From NCBI GenBank assembly GCA_015680685.1, contig MNCI01015884.1, forward strand, positions 1-24,237: 24,237 nt of DNA, written 5' to 3'. A model generated the notes under the pieces. That model saw only the letters and a list, made by a program, of their open reading frames with translations. It searched no databases and was not told the origin of the DNA. Every line of letters starts with the position of its first letter. Within the stretch, counting starts at the first letter, position 1. Shown here piece after piece: positions 1 through 9,216 of the stretch. The DNA comes from Gnetum montanum. Taxonomy: Eukaryota > Streptophyta > Gnetopsida > Gnetales > Gnetaceae. The translations under genes were made by a program, and so were the position numbers.

Positions 1-690
1 TATTCAGAATGGGTATCAAACATCGTAGTCATCCCCAAAAAAATTGGGAGTATACATATCTGTATACACTGCTAGGATTTGAATAAGGCAACGATTAAGG
101 ATGATTTCCCATTGCCTAATATTGACCAACTTATCGATACTTTAGCTAGTCACACCTTACTGTCCTTTATGGATGTGTTCTCAAGCTACAATCAAATCTA
201 CATAAATCTAGAACATCAACTAGCCACTACCTTCATGACCCCTTGGGGAACCTTCTACTACATGATGATGCCCTTTGGGCTAAAAAATGCAGGAGCAACA
301 TACCAGTGGATGATGACCTACATCTTTAGTGACTATCTTTTAGAGAAGCTAAATGATTATGTGAACGATATAGCCATTAAATCTAAGAAAGCTACTAATC
401 ATGCAAATGACCTAAACTTGGTTCTTCAATGTTGTTGCAGGCATGAACTTCACCTCAATCTTAGAAAATATGTTTTTGGAGTCAAAATCGGACGCATGTT
501 AGGTTCTATAGTGTCAGAAATGGGGATACATGTAGACCTTGATAAAGTTAAAGCCATTGTTAACTTAGCACCACCTACAAACCTTAAGGAATTGCATGGG
601 CTATAGGACAGAGTACAATTCATAAGAAGATTTATTACAAGGTTAACTGATAAGTTGCAACCAATGCAACACTTGCTTAAAAAGGAAGTT
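1..690 (+). pseudogene. Reverse transcriptase domain (Tat-lineage pol), inactivated
   Basis: This copied retrotransposon RNA into DNA within cytoplasmic virus-like particles. The window opens inside the fingers region (EWVSNIVVIPKK), then shows DLNKA and DDFPLPNID, FMDVFSSYNQI at about 165-200, TPWGTFYYMMMPFGLKNAGA at 238-297, and the catalytic box at 358-369. That box reads YVND where YVDD is expected: codon 364-366 is AAC, a one-base G-to-A change that replaces a catalytic Asp. The region KYVFGVKIGRMLGSIVSE (468-521) is the usual RT end before the connection. A stop at 76-78 (TAG at an expected Arg) and another at 604-606 interrupt the frame. The frame then continues into the RNase H. Confidence in the family is high; the protein is certainly dead. 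Confidence 0.93.
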
Positions 691-1150
691 AGCTTTGAAT
701 GGACAAATCAATGTCAAGAAGCTTTTGATAGCTTAAAGAATGAGCTTGTCCATCTTCCCACTGTTTACCCTCCACAAAGAGACAAGCCTTTCTACATTTA
801 TCTGGCCACTTCAGACTTGTCTATTGCTACTTTGCTCTGCCAAAAGAGGGATGATGGTTTTGAAATCCCTATCTACTACCCAAGTCATGCAGTGGTAGCA
901 TATGAAGTGAAATACAATGAAGTAGAGAAAAATTGTCTTACTTTAGTGTTTATGCTTAAAAAATGAAGGCATTATTTGTTTCGAAGCTAAGTAAACATTA
1001 TTTGCAAGAATAACATACTTCGAGCTATTACAAACAATATATGCAAAAGTAGTAGGATAGCCTGATGGAAAGCCATAATCGTAGAATTCAATCTACACTA
1101 TGTAGCACAGTCATCTATAAAGGATCATGCAATAGCTATGCAACCTACGG
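655..1150 (+). pseudogene. RNase H domain (first) of Tat-lineage pol, decayed
   Basis: RNase H removes RNA from the RNA-DNA hybrid made by RT. The connection segment FEWTNQCQEAFDSLKNEL (691-744) leads to an RNase H core with PFYIYLATSDLSIATLLC (787-840), IPIYYPSHAV (865-894) and NEVEKNCLTLVFMLKK (919-966). The expected Asp in the first strand sits in ATSD. A stop at 964-966 ends the open stretch, but matching sequence continues in frame (RHYLF, then VEFNLHYVAQSSIKDHA near 1,080-1,130) through several further stops. It follows the RT in the same frame and belongs to the same polyprotein. Confidence 0.85.
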
Positions 1151-1209
1151 CTTCACCTACCAATGACTAGGTAGTGATAGAACTTGAGTTTCCAGATGAG
1201 CACGTTAGT

Positions 1210-1620
1210 AGCATAAGCCCAGTACCCATAGACTTTGAAGCCATCCTACATTTTGATGGTGTGTCAACTACACAAGATGGTAGTGCCACTGCTATTCTCA
1301 CATTTCCCTTCAAGGAGATCTGACCTTTTTCATATCATTTCACATTTCTTTGCACAAGAAATGTAGCAGAATACAAAGGTCTCCTTAGGGACATTCTAGT
1401 AGCTTGAGAGTCAGGGATCCAAAACTTAACAATTTGAGGTGACTTGTAATTAATCATTAACCAGATTAAAGAAGTTTATGCTTGCAAGGCACAAAATTTG
1501 TAGCCTTACTACGATTTGGCTAGATGATTACTAAAGTAATTTGCAATCTTAGACATCCAACATGTGCCCTGTAATGAAAATACTATAGCTGATGTGCTAG
1601 CCACGTTAGCTTTAAGTGTG
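1210..1620 (+). pseudogene. Second, archaeal-type RNase H (aRH) of Tat-lineage pol
   Basis: This domain identifies the lineage. The strand HFDGVSTTQDGSATAIL (1,249-1,299) has the first catalytic Asp in FDG. It is followed by NVAEYKGLL (about 1,360-1,387), with the catalytic Glu, then a GD at about 1,436-1,442 with the second Asp, and VPCNENTIADVLATLAL (1,564-1,614), with the last Asp. All four acidic positions appear kept, unlike the RT site. Several in-frame stops lie where Gln or Trp is usual. Known plant Tat elements gained this second RNase H between the first one and integrase, exactly as placed here. No intact protein remains. Confidence 0.85.
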
Positions 1621-1809
1621 CCACCACACATGTTTGCTAACTTGCCTGCCGCAATAGTGAAATGCACCGACCCCATCATTCACACAACACACATCACATC
1701 TATGAGTGTGGCTCACATTTGAGAATGGTACAATGATGTTAAAACATATCTCCAACATGGTGAACCCCCACGTGACCTGACACTTGCCCAAAGGGATGCA
1801 ATATGAAAG

Positions 1810-2967
1810 CAAGCACGGTAATATGTCCTCATAGGAGACAACACTCTATGCAAATGCTCTTATGATGGGATATTGCTAGTTTGCATTAATGGGGACAAAG
1901 CACAAAAAATTGTTGATGAAATATATAAGGGACTATGTGGAGGGCACATAGCTTCCAGGGCTATGGTAGTAAAGATTAGGCATCTAGGATACTATTGGCC
2001 TCACATGGAACATGATTGTATTGCTAAAGTAAGGATATGCGATGTGTGTCAATGTTATGGGAACCTCATACATGTGTCACCTCTCAAACTACATACCACA
2101 CAAATCACATGGCCCTTTCAACGTTGGGGACTAGACATTATAGGGTCCATCACACCCAAGTCTTCTATAGGGCACAGTTTCATCATTATCGCAACCGAGT
2201 ACTTTATGAAGTGGGTAGAAGCCATTCCTCTCAAAAAGACCATGTCCCAACAAGTGTGCAAGTTCATTTTGGACTACATAGTGACATGATTTGGCCTTCC
2301 CATGACTATTGTTACCGATAACGGGCCACAATTTAGTAGCACATGAAACCAAAGCCTTTTGCAAAAGTCTTGGTATCAAACATTCTTTCTCATTGCCATA
2401 TTACCTCTAGGAAAATGGCTAAGAAGAAGTTACTAATAAAGTCATCATCAACCTTTTGAAAAGGATGCTTAGTAGCAGTAAGAGGTGATGGCATGAGTAA
2501 ATCCTCTACATGCTTTGGGCTTATTGCACAACATGTAGGATGGCTATAGGTAAGACCTTGTATAGTCTTGTATATGGATTTGAAGTAGTGTTACCTCTTG
2601 AATTGCAGGTTTCATTACTTCGAATAATCATTTCAAACATCATGGACAAGGCTTAGAACAATGAGTCAAGGATCATTGACCTTGACTTTGTAGAGGAGGA
2701 GCGTATCCAAACACTTAATTGCATTGAGTGGTACCAAGACAAGCAATGGTAGAAACATCACTACAATTTGCATCAACAACCAATAAAAAAGGGGTACTTA
2801 GTCCTCAAGGCTATTTGTGAACCTGTGAGAAAATTCTCAGCCAATAAGGAAGGCCATTTGTAGTTACAAAAGCATATGAGAATGGGGCATTCAAGCTAGC
2901 TAACATAGAAAACAATGAATTCCCAAATCCTGTCAATCATTTGTACCTGAAGCCATACTATGCTTAA
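1810..2967 (+). pseudogene. Integrase and pol C-terminus, Tat lineage, frameshifted
   Basis: Integrase joins the DNA copy into the host chromosome. An HHCC zinc finger is visible in GLCGGHIASRAMVVKIRHLG (about 1,930-1,990) and the Cys pair CDVC (2,039-2,050). The core has the first Asp in GLDIIG (2,128-2,145) and the second in TDNGPQF (2,314-2,334). One extra base near 2,344 shifts the frame; the catalytic Glu region then reads in the next frame before VTNKVI (about 2,428-2,445). The later segments TLYSLVYGFEVVLPLEL (about 2,555-2,610) and PNPVNHLYLKPYYA before the TAA at 2,965-2,967 match the usual Tat pol end. Other stops at 2,287 and 2,344 also break the protein. Family certain, activity nil. 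Confidence 0.9.
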
Positions 2968-3013
2968 CATGCAAGATTATGTCAAACATAAAGCAAGGTA
3001 AGCAGATAGTTTT

Positions 3014-3330
3014 CTATGACTATAAACTAGCATAGATCGTATGCTATGACATAAAACTAGCATAGAACATCTACTATGACATTAAAATGGCACAACATGT
3101 CTTTGGGCCATGACATAAAACTAGCACCCACAGATTGTCCTTGGGCCATGGCATAAAATTGACACCCATAGATTGTCCTTGGGCCATGATGCAAAACTGG
3201 CACCCATAGCATGGTCTGCTACGACCTTAAACTGGCCATCCTCTATCTAATATGATGTTAAACTAGCACCATGGTCTACTAGGAATTTAAACTAGCACAT
3301 CTGACTATCTACTAGGATCTAAAATTGGGT
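3014..3330 (+). repeat. Degenerate tandem repeat in the Tat element 3' UTR, about 10 units
   Basis: Units built on TATGACATAAAACTAGCA begin near 3015, 3045, 3075, 3109, 3147, 3185, 3219, 3251, 3277 and 3310, giving periods of 26-38 bp. Two adjacent units (3,132-3,207) share an exact GATTGTCCTTGGGCCATG segment at a 38-bp period. The array starts just after the pol stop and ends before the polypurine tract. Plant Tat and Ogre elements are known to carry variable tandem repeats here, and these have been proposed as a source of satellite DNA. Confidence 0.85.
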
Positions 3331-3405
3331 TCATAGTGCAACACCTCCCAGCTCACACATGTGACCTTCTGAACAAGTGAGCATGCATATCTTCAAGCTT
3401 TTTAG

Positions 3406-3424
3406 GCAAGATGGGGTGGGACAT
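3406..3424 (+). promoter_or_regulatory. Polypurine tract of the Tat element
   Basis: GGCAAGATGGGGTGGGACA lies directly before a TG (3,425) taken as the LTR start. A purine run at this place primes plus-strand DNA synthesis in LTR retrotransposons. The T and C interruptions are consistent with age. The exact LTR start could differ by a few bases. Confidence 0.6.
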
Positions 3425-5555
3425 TGCAGTTTCAAGATAAAGTTCATGTCATCCCCTTGGGACACATGTAGCATCACCATCCATGGCATCTTATTGATCT
3501 TCTGGAGATGCCATATGACATCTTGCTAACCTTCTGGAGCTACTGCCGCCATCACCAATTAGTTTGGTCATAGCTCCCATTGTTAGCACTTCCTAATAGA
3601 GTCCCAAAAGAACTATGGTGCATCCACGGTGCTGGCATCCTCTAGCCCTTGCCATTACTAGAGTCTAAAAAAGCATTCAGTTTTTAGGATTCTCATCTTA
3701 TAGTTGAATTTCATAACTCTTGCCTTTGGCAGGGATTCCTGAGCACCGACATCATCATTTCTCCTAGCCTATTCAATGCTCATTTTCAGTAGGGTTGTTG
3801 AAGCATTTCAGCTTGCCATTGCCAAAGCTAGTACTAGCTTTCCTACTTTAGACATTGCACATGTTAGAAACAACACTTGCCACCCTGGCAATGTCCCGAG
3901 CAGATAGGACTTTGCCCTCACCTCACATGCTAGTTATTTTTTTTTAAGTTTCTTTCTATTGTGTTTGTAGGATAAAATCCAAGGTGGCATTATTCAGGAA
4001 TGCATTCCATCATGAGAAAAAGACACTACATTATTCTAAAGTACCTACTTTAATCAGCCTAGCTACTTAAGAGTGCATATCCTATTCTCCCTTCAGCCAA
4101 CTTGATGTCCATTCCCTATACTTACAATTTTTGACATCTTCCTTCCAAGCTTTTCCAATGTGCATGAAACCCTTTCCCATGCTCAACTGCCAAGCCCATG
4201 ATGGACATAATGTAGCTCATCCTATGGGAATCCCACATGGATGTAACACAAACTCATCCCAGGGAGGAAACACCTATCCTACAGTGATGACATAGTTGCC
4301 TTCGAATGAACATTGGTGTGCGATTTCTCTAAACAAAATGAATAAAAAATGGCGATATAGCCAAGTGCCCAAAACAAACAACACAGTTGCTTTGCAATTG
4401 TCTTAGCTTTGATTTGACCACCTCTAAGCACTCCAATGAGAGGTTGAGATACAAAGGGAGAAGCCACTCACATGCACTAAATCTCTCATAAGCATTCCAA
4501 TGAGGGATCACACTATGGAAATGGTTCTTATGATAATGCATTCTACACCTTTCCTTTTCCCTAGCTTGATTTCCTCAAAAAATTGTCCCCTTTCTCTATC
4601 ATACTTAGCTTTCCTACCACTCCCAAGCATAGCAAAGAATTATCTGAGTAGGCACTAATGAACAGTGTGGGAATCACGTTCAACATGGTGTTTCATTTTC
4701 TTTGTCGACGTCTCTTGGGTAGATCCTCTAGACATAAACAAAGAGGGGCCATTGAAACACCATCAATTTTGGGACTCTCATGATTTAGCATAGTCCCAAA
4801 ATTCAGGCAAGGATCTTTACAAGCATGGCATCACATTGGATCACATAGACAACATGGCACCCTGGAAGTCCTGACGTCTACAAAGCTGCTTTTGGGCCTA
4901 CCAGCCACCCTCTACAGAATAGTTAACGTAGCACCTAGTCATGAGGCTAGTTTGCAAAAAAGAGGCACTGAGGATGGACTAAATAGTTTGGAAAATTTTC
5001 TAACTATGAGGCTTGCTACGTTGCATAGCGTAGAAGGCCATGTGGTGTTAAAACTGTGGCAAGTGTTAGATCAGACGCAGAAGACGCAGTTGATAGATAT
5101 TTGGTTTTCAAAGATGGCTGCCCCACTTCATCCTTAAAGTGTGATCAGTATGCTGTAGAAAAAATAGAGTAAATTTCATCAAAATCATCTGGGTTTGAGT
5201 GCTACACTATGCTAGGCTACACAGTGTAGCAGGGCCCTAGCATGACAAAATATTTTCTTAAATTGTCTTGATGTGGGAAACATAATTCTCTATGCTTTGA
5301 CCATGAAAAATTCTTGTTCTACTGTCACCTTAGAATAGGACTGAGATCCCATGATAGAACACTTGCAAAGTAAGTTAAAATTCAGGCAAAACTGGGTGCT
5401 ATGCTATGCTATGCTACATCTAGTTGTTCTAGAAAAAAATGGCACTTGGCTATGCTTCGATCTTTAGGACTGCCTATCCCACTTTTCCCTTAGGTCCCAA
5501 TCAAAGTCTCTTGTCAAAAAATTACAAGATGTGATTCAAATTCATCCCAGACTAA

Positions 5556-5599
5556 TTGCTATGTTGTGCTACACTGCATAGCGTAGCACAACATAGCAA
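5556..5599. repeat. Perfect 17-bp inverted repeat (strong hairpin) in the LTR U3
   Basis: The left arm TTGCTATGTTGTGCTAC (5,556-5,572) and the right arm GTAGCACAACATAGCAA (5,583-5,599) are exact reverse complements around a 10-base loop. It is the best-preserved member of the GTAGC motif family, which is striking in an otherwise decayed element. Confidence 0.9.
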
Positions 5600-6256
5600 G
5601 GACCTAAAAGATAAAAGGTGCTATAGGGATGAAACCAGGAAGTCTTAGGATCCTTTAACATGAAAAGTGTAATGGTTGGTTGCTAAAGTAGCTTGCCTTG
5701 ATAGGCCTTAGAGGGGTATTTTTGATTTTTGAGCAAGATTTTTCTCAAAGGTGACTACTACGCTATGCTATGCTGTGCAACGAGTGGGTATTCACGCTAC
5801 TTTGCTACGCTAAATAGTGTAAGTAGCATAACACTTGAAAATAGGCCATAGGACATCTTCAGAAGCTCCAGGACTCATTGTTGATGGTCATTTCTACCCT
5901 AGCATCTCCTTGATAGCTAAGATTAGTAGTTTGCCTTGCTTGTTGTATCCCTTGTTGAGTCTCGAAATTGTTTCTATGCTTGACCCTACTCGTAAGAGAG
6001 GGGAAGATGTAGTCCTGAAGCATAAGCTTCACTTTACATTTGTTATGATCATTTTTTGTAAAAATATGGTAGTCCCTTGGGTACATGTAGTCTGAATGAT
6101 ATGGTTATAGCTTAGTACATTTCACTTCTAGCATCGTTCCATTCAACGTAGCACATTAGCGTAGCACCACGCATCAGTGTAGCACATTCCCATTTGTGCC
6201 TTGTGGGACCCAGGACATGTGGCATCCAAACCACACATTCCTCCCTCTCTCGACTC

Positions 6257-6264
6257 TATAAATA
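6257..6264 (+). promoter_or_regulatory. TATA box of the Tat LTR promoter
   Basis: TATAAATA follows a pyrimidine-rich stretch (CTCCCTCTCTCGACTC). A transcription start would be expected about 25-35 bases downstream, near 6,285-6,295. The position inside the LTR fits the U3/R border. Confidence 0.7.
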
Positions 6265-6508
6265 CCCCAGCAAACAACATTCAAAGCATTGGATTTTGGT
6301 AGTAAACTTTGGCAAGAAGATTGGTGAATAGAAGGTTGATAAAGAGTAAGTCCCAGCAGTAGTACTTCTTAGATCTCTCTTCAACCCAGCGTAGCAACTC
6401 TTAGCCTAGCAAGCATCGACTCATTGGTTGCTGTTAGCATCCCATTGGTACTAGCCTAGGATTGTGACCATATCATTCCATTGCCAGCTGTGCCTATCTT
6501 GCACTGCA

Positions 6509-6923
6509 TACCAATTGTACATATTTATCAACTAAACAAAGATCAGATCCCATGATTTTGGGGTGGCATATTCTCTCACCTAAACTCTCATTCTATTTTT
6601 GCTATAACATATATGTTGCATCTTTGTGTACTTGTTCATGCTTACTATCCTGGTTACATATTTTAATGCATTTCTATTGTCATGAATCCCACATTTTCTA
6701 CCATTTCAACCTCAATGTGTTACATTTTAAAATTATTGTTTGCATACAGTTATTGTACACCACATACATCCCTAACTGATCGACTGGATTATTCAGGGCA
6801 CCGCATTTCTGTTTTCTCCAGCACGGCCCTTGCATGGATCCAGGGGTAGGTTGTACTTCTAATAACCTCTCAGTGTTCCAGCCATCAACATTTTAAAATA
6901 TCATAGGTTCATCACAACCCCTA
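6509..6923. other. No gene; Tat LTR tail or flanking DNA
   Basis: No coding signal is seen. A relatively GC-rich patch at about 6,785-6,850 contrasts with the AT-rich DNA after 6,950. It may be the U5 end of the Tat LTR if that LTR extends past 6,508. Confidence 0.5.
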
Positions 6924-6955
6924 CTAGCCTTTGGCTATTGAATAGCCAACAAAGG
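6924..6955 (-). repeat. 19-bp palindrome next to CTAG, possible Helitron 3' end
   Basis: TTGGCTATT and AATAGCCAA pair perfectly around one base (6,931-6,949). Read on the - strand, the stem is followed after three bases by CTAG (6,927-6,924) and then T. A hairpin followed by CTRR and an insertion before T is the known Helitron 3' terminus. The spacing here is shorter than usual, and no Helitron protein or TC start has been found, so this is only a candidate. Confidence 0.3.
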
Positions 6956-7357
6956 CAAAAAATATTATTAAGACATAAATATGTATGAAATATGCAAATA
7001 ATTATATTATATCAATTAACTTCCAAATTCAAACCACAACCTCAATAATTATAACAATGATACTAAAAAAGTTCATAAATCATAATTCATTTCCATCTTC
7101 AAAATAGTGCTTCAAAACTAAGAAAAATCTATTTAATTCTATTACCAAGGTAATAGTCATAATATAAAGAAAACTCAAAACTCAATAGTGTAATCACAAA
7201 AATTACATGTCTATTGACTACCAAAAAATTTAAGTTCATCACCAAAAATATTATACATTCATCATAATATGAAAAAAATTAAAACATGTCCCAAGCTTAG
7301 ATTCTAAATAGAAAAATGGCCTAACTAGTCCCATGACAATTAAATGACTCATAAGGA
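6956..7357. other. AT-rich stretch without a gene
   Basis: This stretch is strongly AT-rich and lies downstream of the broken - strand ORF ending at 7,358. No LTR start, polypurine tract or coding motif was recognised. It may be 3' UTR or flank of that ORF. Confidence 0.6.
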
Positions 7358-8542
7358 TCAAACCTTAGATCCTCTTTCAACTTCTATGTCTTCCTTAAAT
7401 TATGAGGGTTCATTCCCCTCATCATCATCATGGATCTACAAATGCACATTTTGCTCAATGTTTACAACCCTCTTATCAAGTGTTGTGAGTGTAGAAGTAA
7501 TCCTCTTCAACATAGACAGGATCTCTCACTAGGTGGACCACACCTCCTATAGTTGGGTTCCTATCTCTTCTTGGAGTTCTCACACCTCTTTGGCCTAAGG
7601 TACCAACATGAAGCCTACATTATTAGATTCCTTTATGAAAGGACTAACCTTGATGTAGATCCTCAATTATCTTTCAAATGAGTCCTTCTTCAAGATTATC
7701 AATTTTACCTTGGTGCCAGTTTGGAGTTCTGATAGACCAAGCTTCTACAAGATCTTTGAAATCATGAAAGGAAAACATAATTTAAGTGCATCATCATTAT
7801 AATGATACACCATGAACTTGATTGGCAAGTACACAAAGTTAGCCCCCTCATAATACTTTAAGGCCTTCATAACTTGAAGGGCTAGGCTAAGAACATAGGT
7901 GGTATGCATTGATGGCATGCCATTTATGATGATCATCCTTTCCATCACACGATGCTCTAGAAACAAGTTTAGGAAGTGAACTCCTTATGTTTGAATCCCT
8001 CTAGAATTGGACTCCCCAATGAATTGATGGAAAATATAGTACTTTTCCTTAGTGCTAGTCTTTGACTTGTAAATGTATTCACCANCGTACTTTTCCTTAG
8101 TGCTAGTCTTTGACTTGTAAATGTATTCACCATTAACAAGTAGGCCGAATCACTCCTGAACCTGAGTTGCCATAATTTTTATCCTAGTTTTCCTCATAGA
8201 GGAAACTAGGCTAGGTATCATTCTTGAGGCTCTATTTTGGTGAGATGGGGCTTCAGATTTCCTATAAAATTCTAGGATATCCTCTTGGTAATACCACTCA
8301 ATTGAGGGTTTGATAAATACCCTGTAACCCAATGTCTCAATTTGCTAGTGAATAGGTACATAAGTGTGGTTAAACCACTATATGTAGTCTACTGTAGCAT
8401 GGTATGGAATGATCTTAAGCATTTCATTTCTTGATTCTTGCACAAGAATGAGAATATTAAACATATGGAAGTTGTGATCAATTTCTTTAAAGAATCCCAA
8501 GCTTACCTTTTCTTCTTGCTCCATGGGTGAAGATTTCACCAT
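7358..8542 (-). pseudogene. Unrecognised 395-codon reading frame broken only by stop codons
   Basis: I do not recognise the protein. From an ATG at 8,542 to a TGA at 7,360-7,358 a single frame holds throughout with 13 internal stops: seven TAG, three TAA, three TGA. There is no frameshift. Readable segments include a helical N-terminus (MVKSSPMEQEEKVSLGFF), an aromatic part (PSIEWYYQEDILEFYRK), and a middle part (FLEHRVMERMIIINGMPSMH). A charged C-terminus with ILSMLKRITSTLTTLDKR is likely coiled coil and ends in an acidic DDDEGNEPS tail. The 48-bp shift of the contig-join duplication keeps the frame. The layout, globular then coiled coil, resembles the third ORF of the Athila element to the right, but I see no clear sequence match. 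It lies outside that element's target duplication. It could be a gag-like or accessory ORF of another element, or a host-derived pseudogene. Confidence 0.65.
8039..8132. other. Contig join: 46-bp direct duplication around a single N
   Basis: Bases 8,039-8,084 and 8,087-8,132 are identical over 46 bp and separated only by 'nc' at 8,085-8,086. Exact identity in DNA this decayed, together with an ambiguous base, points to two contig ends that overlap but were not merged. Collapsing it removes 48 bp (16 codons) and keeps the surrounding reading frame. Confidence 0.9.
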
Positions 8543-8958
8543 TTGTAAATCCTAATCAAGAGGGGAAAATACTAAAAGGTAGAGCAAGTGTCACATTTCC
8601 TCCATAAATTACAAGGTGCACCTAAAATTGACAAGGTGAGGCTTACCTAGGATCCTAAGGATGCTATGCTTGCATGGACATCGTCACCAATGAAAAGAGT
8701 GATCAAAGCAACCTTGATCTACATTGTGAGGATTCATAGGGATAAGTTTTATCCATTTAGTTAGTGGAGTTTTATATTTTAGGAATGCCACCTTACTATT
8801 AGGTTATATTTTTTTTTTTACTTTTTATCATATCAATCTTCATCACAAACTTGAGTTACATAGATAGCAAAAAGGTCAATTTTTATTGCGGTAGTGACAT
8901 ACATCAATCCTATGCTTATGTACTATTCATCATATTGACTCACATCACTACATCTATG
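8543..8958. other. Upstream flank of the unrecognised ORF, no gene seen
   Basis: No coding motif is visible. On the - strand a sequence resembling a splice donor (AGGTAAGC) occurs at about 8,642-8,651, which may be chance. A T-rich run lies at 8,810-8,820. The insertion point of the Athila element follows. Confidence 0.5.
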
Positions 8959-8963
8959 TAAAT
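8959..8963. repeat. Target-site duplication TAAAT, left copy
   Basis: TAAAT abuts the TG that complements the CA end of the - strand 3' LTR. An identical TAAAT is at 22,475-22,479, next to the 5' LTR start. Five bases is the usual Ty3/gypsy target duplication length. Confidence 0.6.
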
Positions 8964-8990
8964 TGATATCATTATATCATTTACATCGAA

Positions 8991-9216
8991 GTTCATCATG
9001 GTAGCACTATTAAGATGCAAGAGTCTCAAGGAAATTTTCATTCTATCAAAGTTAGTTAATCTCATCGATCTAGATAGATATCATTGTATAATTAAATATT
9101 TAAGTTCATCACTATCTCCCTGTTAAGATGTGAGAGTCTTAGGAAAATTTTGATGATGTAAAAATTCATTGATTGGGTTAATAAAAATTGATATCATGGA
9201 ATATTGAAGTATTACT
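8991..9216. repeat. Imperfect 113-bp tandem duplication in the Athila LTR
   Basis: Two units begin at GTTCATCA (8,991) and GTTCATCA (9,104). They share TTAAGATG(C/T)(A/G)AGAGTCT and AA(A/G)TTTT(C/G)AT blocks and a following TGATATCA-like segment. A partial third unit may start near 9,207. The copies are diverged, so the duplication is old. Confidence 0.6.

Larger units (their letters stand above)
5011..6410. repeat. Dispersed GCTACG/CGTAGC palindromic motif field in the Tat LTR
   Basis: Variants of GCTAC(A/G)CTATGC and its complement recur near 5,016-5,033, 5,201-5,230, 5,398-5,416, 5,556-5,599, 5,757-5,835, 6,147-6,184 and 6,390. Several form inverted pairs: CTACG/CGTAG around 8 bases, GCTACACT/AGTGTAGC around 14 bases, GCTACTT/AAGTAGC around 18 bases. 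They fill the U3 part upstream of the TATA box and continue slightly past it. The role is unknown; they could be protein-binding or folding elements or remains of a local repeat. Confidence 0.7.
1..6508 (+). mobile_element. Ty3/gypsy retrotransposon, Tat lineage, 3' half with 3' LTR
   Basis: The order RT, RNase H, a second RNase H of archaeal type, integrase, repeat-bearing 3' UTR, polypurine tract and LTR is seen directly. A second RNase H between the first RNase H and integrase is the known hallmark of the plant Tat lineage (Tat, Ogre and relatives). The gag, protease and 5' LTR lie left of the window, so target-site duplications cannot be tested. The right edge is uncertain. A TGCAG start at 3,425 pairs with CTGCA ending at 6,508 as a possible terminal inverted repeat, but relatively GC-rich sequence continues to about 6,900, so the LTR may be longer. 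All coding parts carry stops, and at least one frameshift is visible in the integrase. Confidence 0.85.
3425..6508 (+). repeat. 3' LTR of the Tat element (right edge uncertain)
   Basis: The LTR begins TGCAG just after the polypurine tract and contains a TATA box at 6,257. No convincing protein is coded in it; a 246-base open stretch at 4,892-5,137 has no recognisable motif. Its end is placed at CTGCA (6,504-6,508), which inversely matches the TGCAG start and gives 3.08 kb. An end nearer 6,890-6,920, where composition turns strongly AT-rich, is also possible. LTRs of this size are known in Tat/Ogre elements. The 5' LTR is outside the window, so no alignment can settle the edge. Confidence 0.6.

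Noticed and set aside
2037-2379. Open stretches in other frames over the Tat integrase
   Set aside because: The recognised integrase motifs are in the other + frame; these are shadows.
4892-5137. Open 81-codon stretch inside the Tat LTR
   Set aside because: It lies in U3, has no recognisable motif and includes parts of the palindromic repeat family.
5857-6095. Overlapping open stretches on both strands in the Tat LTR near the promoter
   Set aside because: Both are short, motif-free and inside U3.
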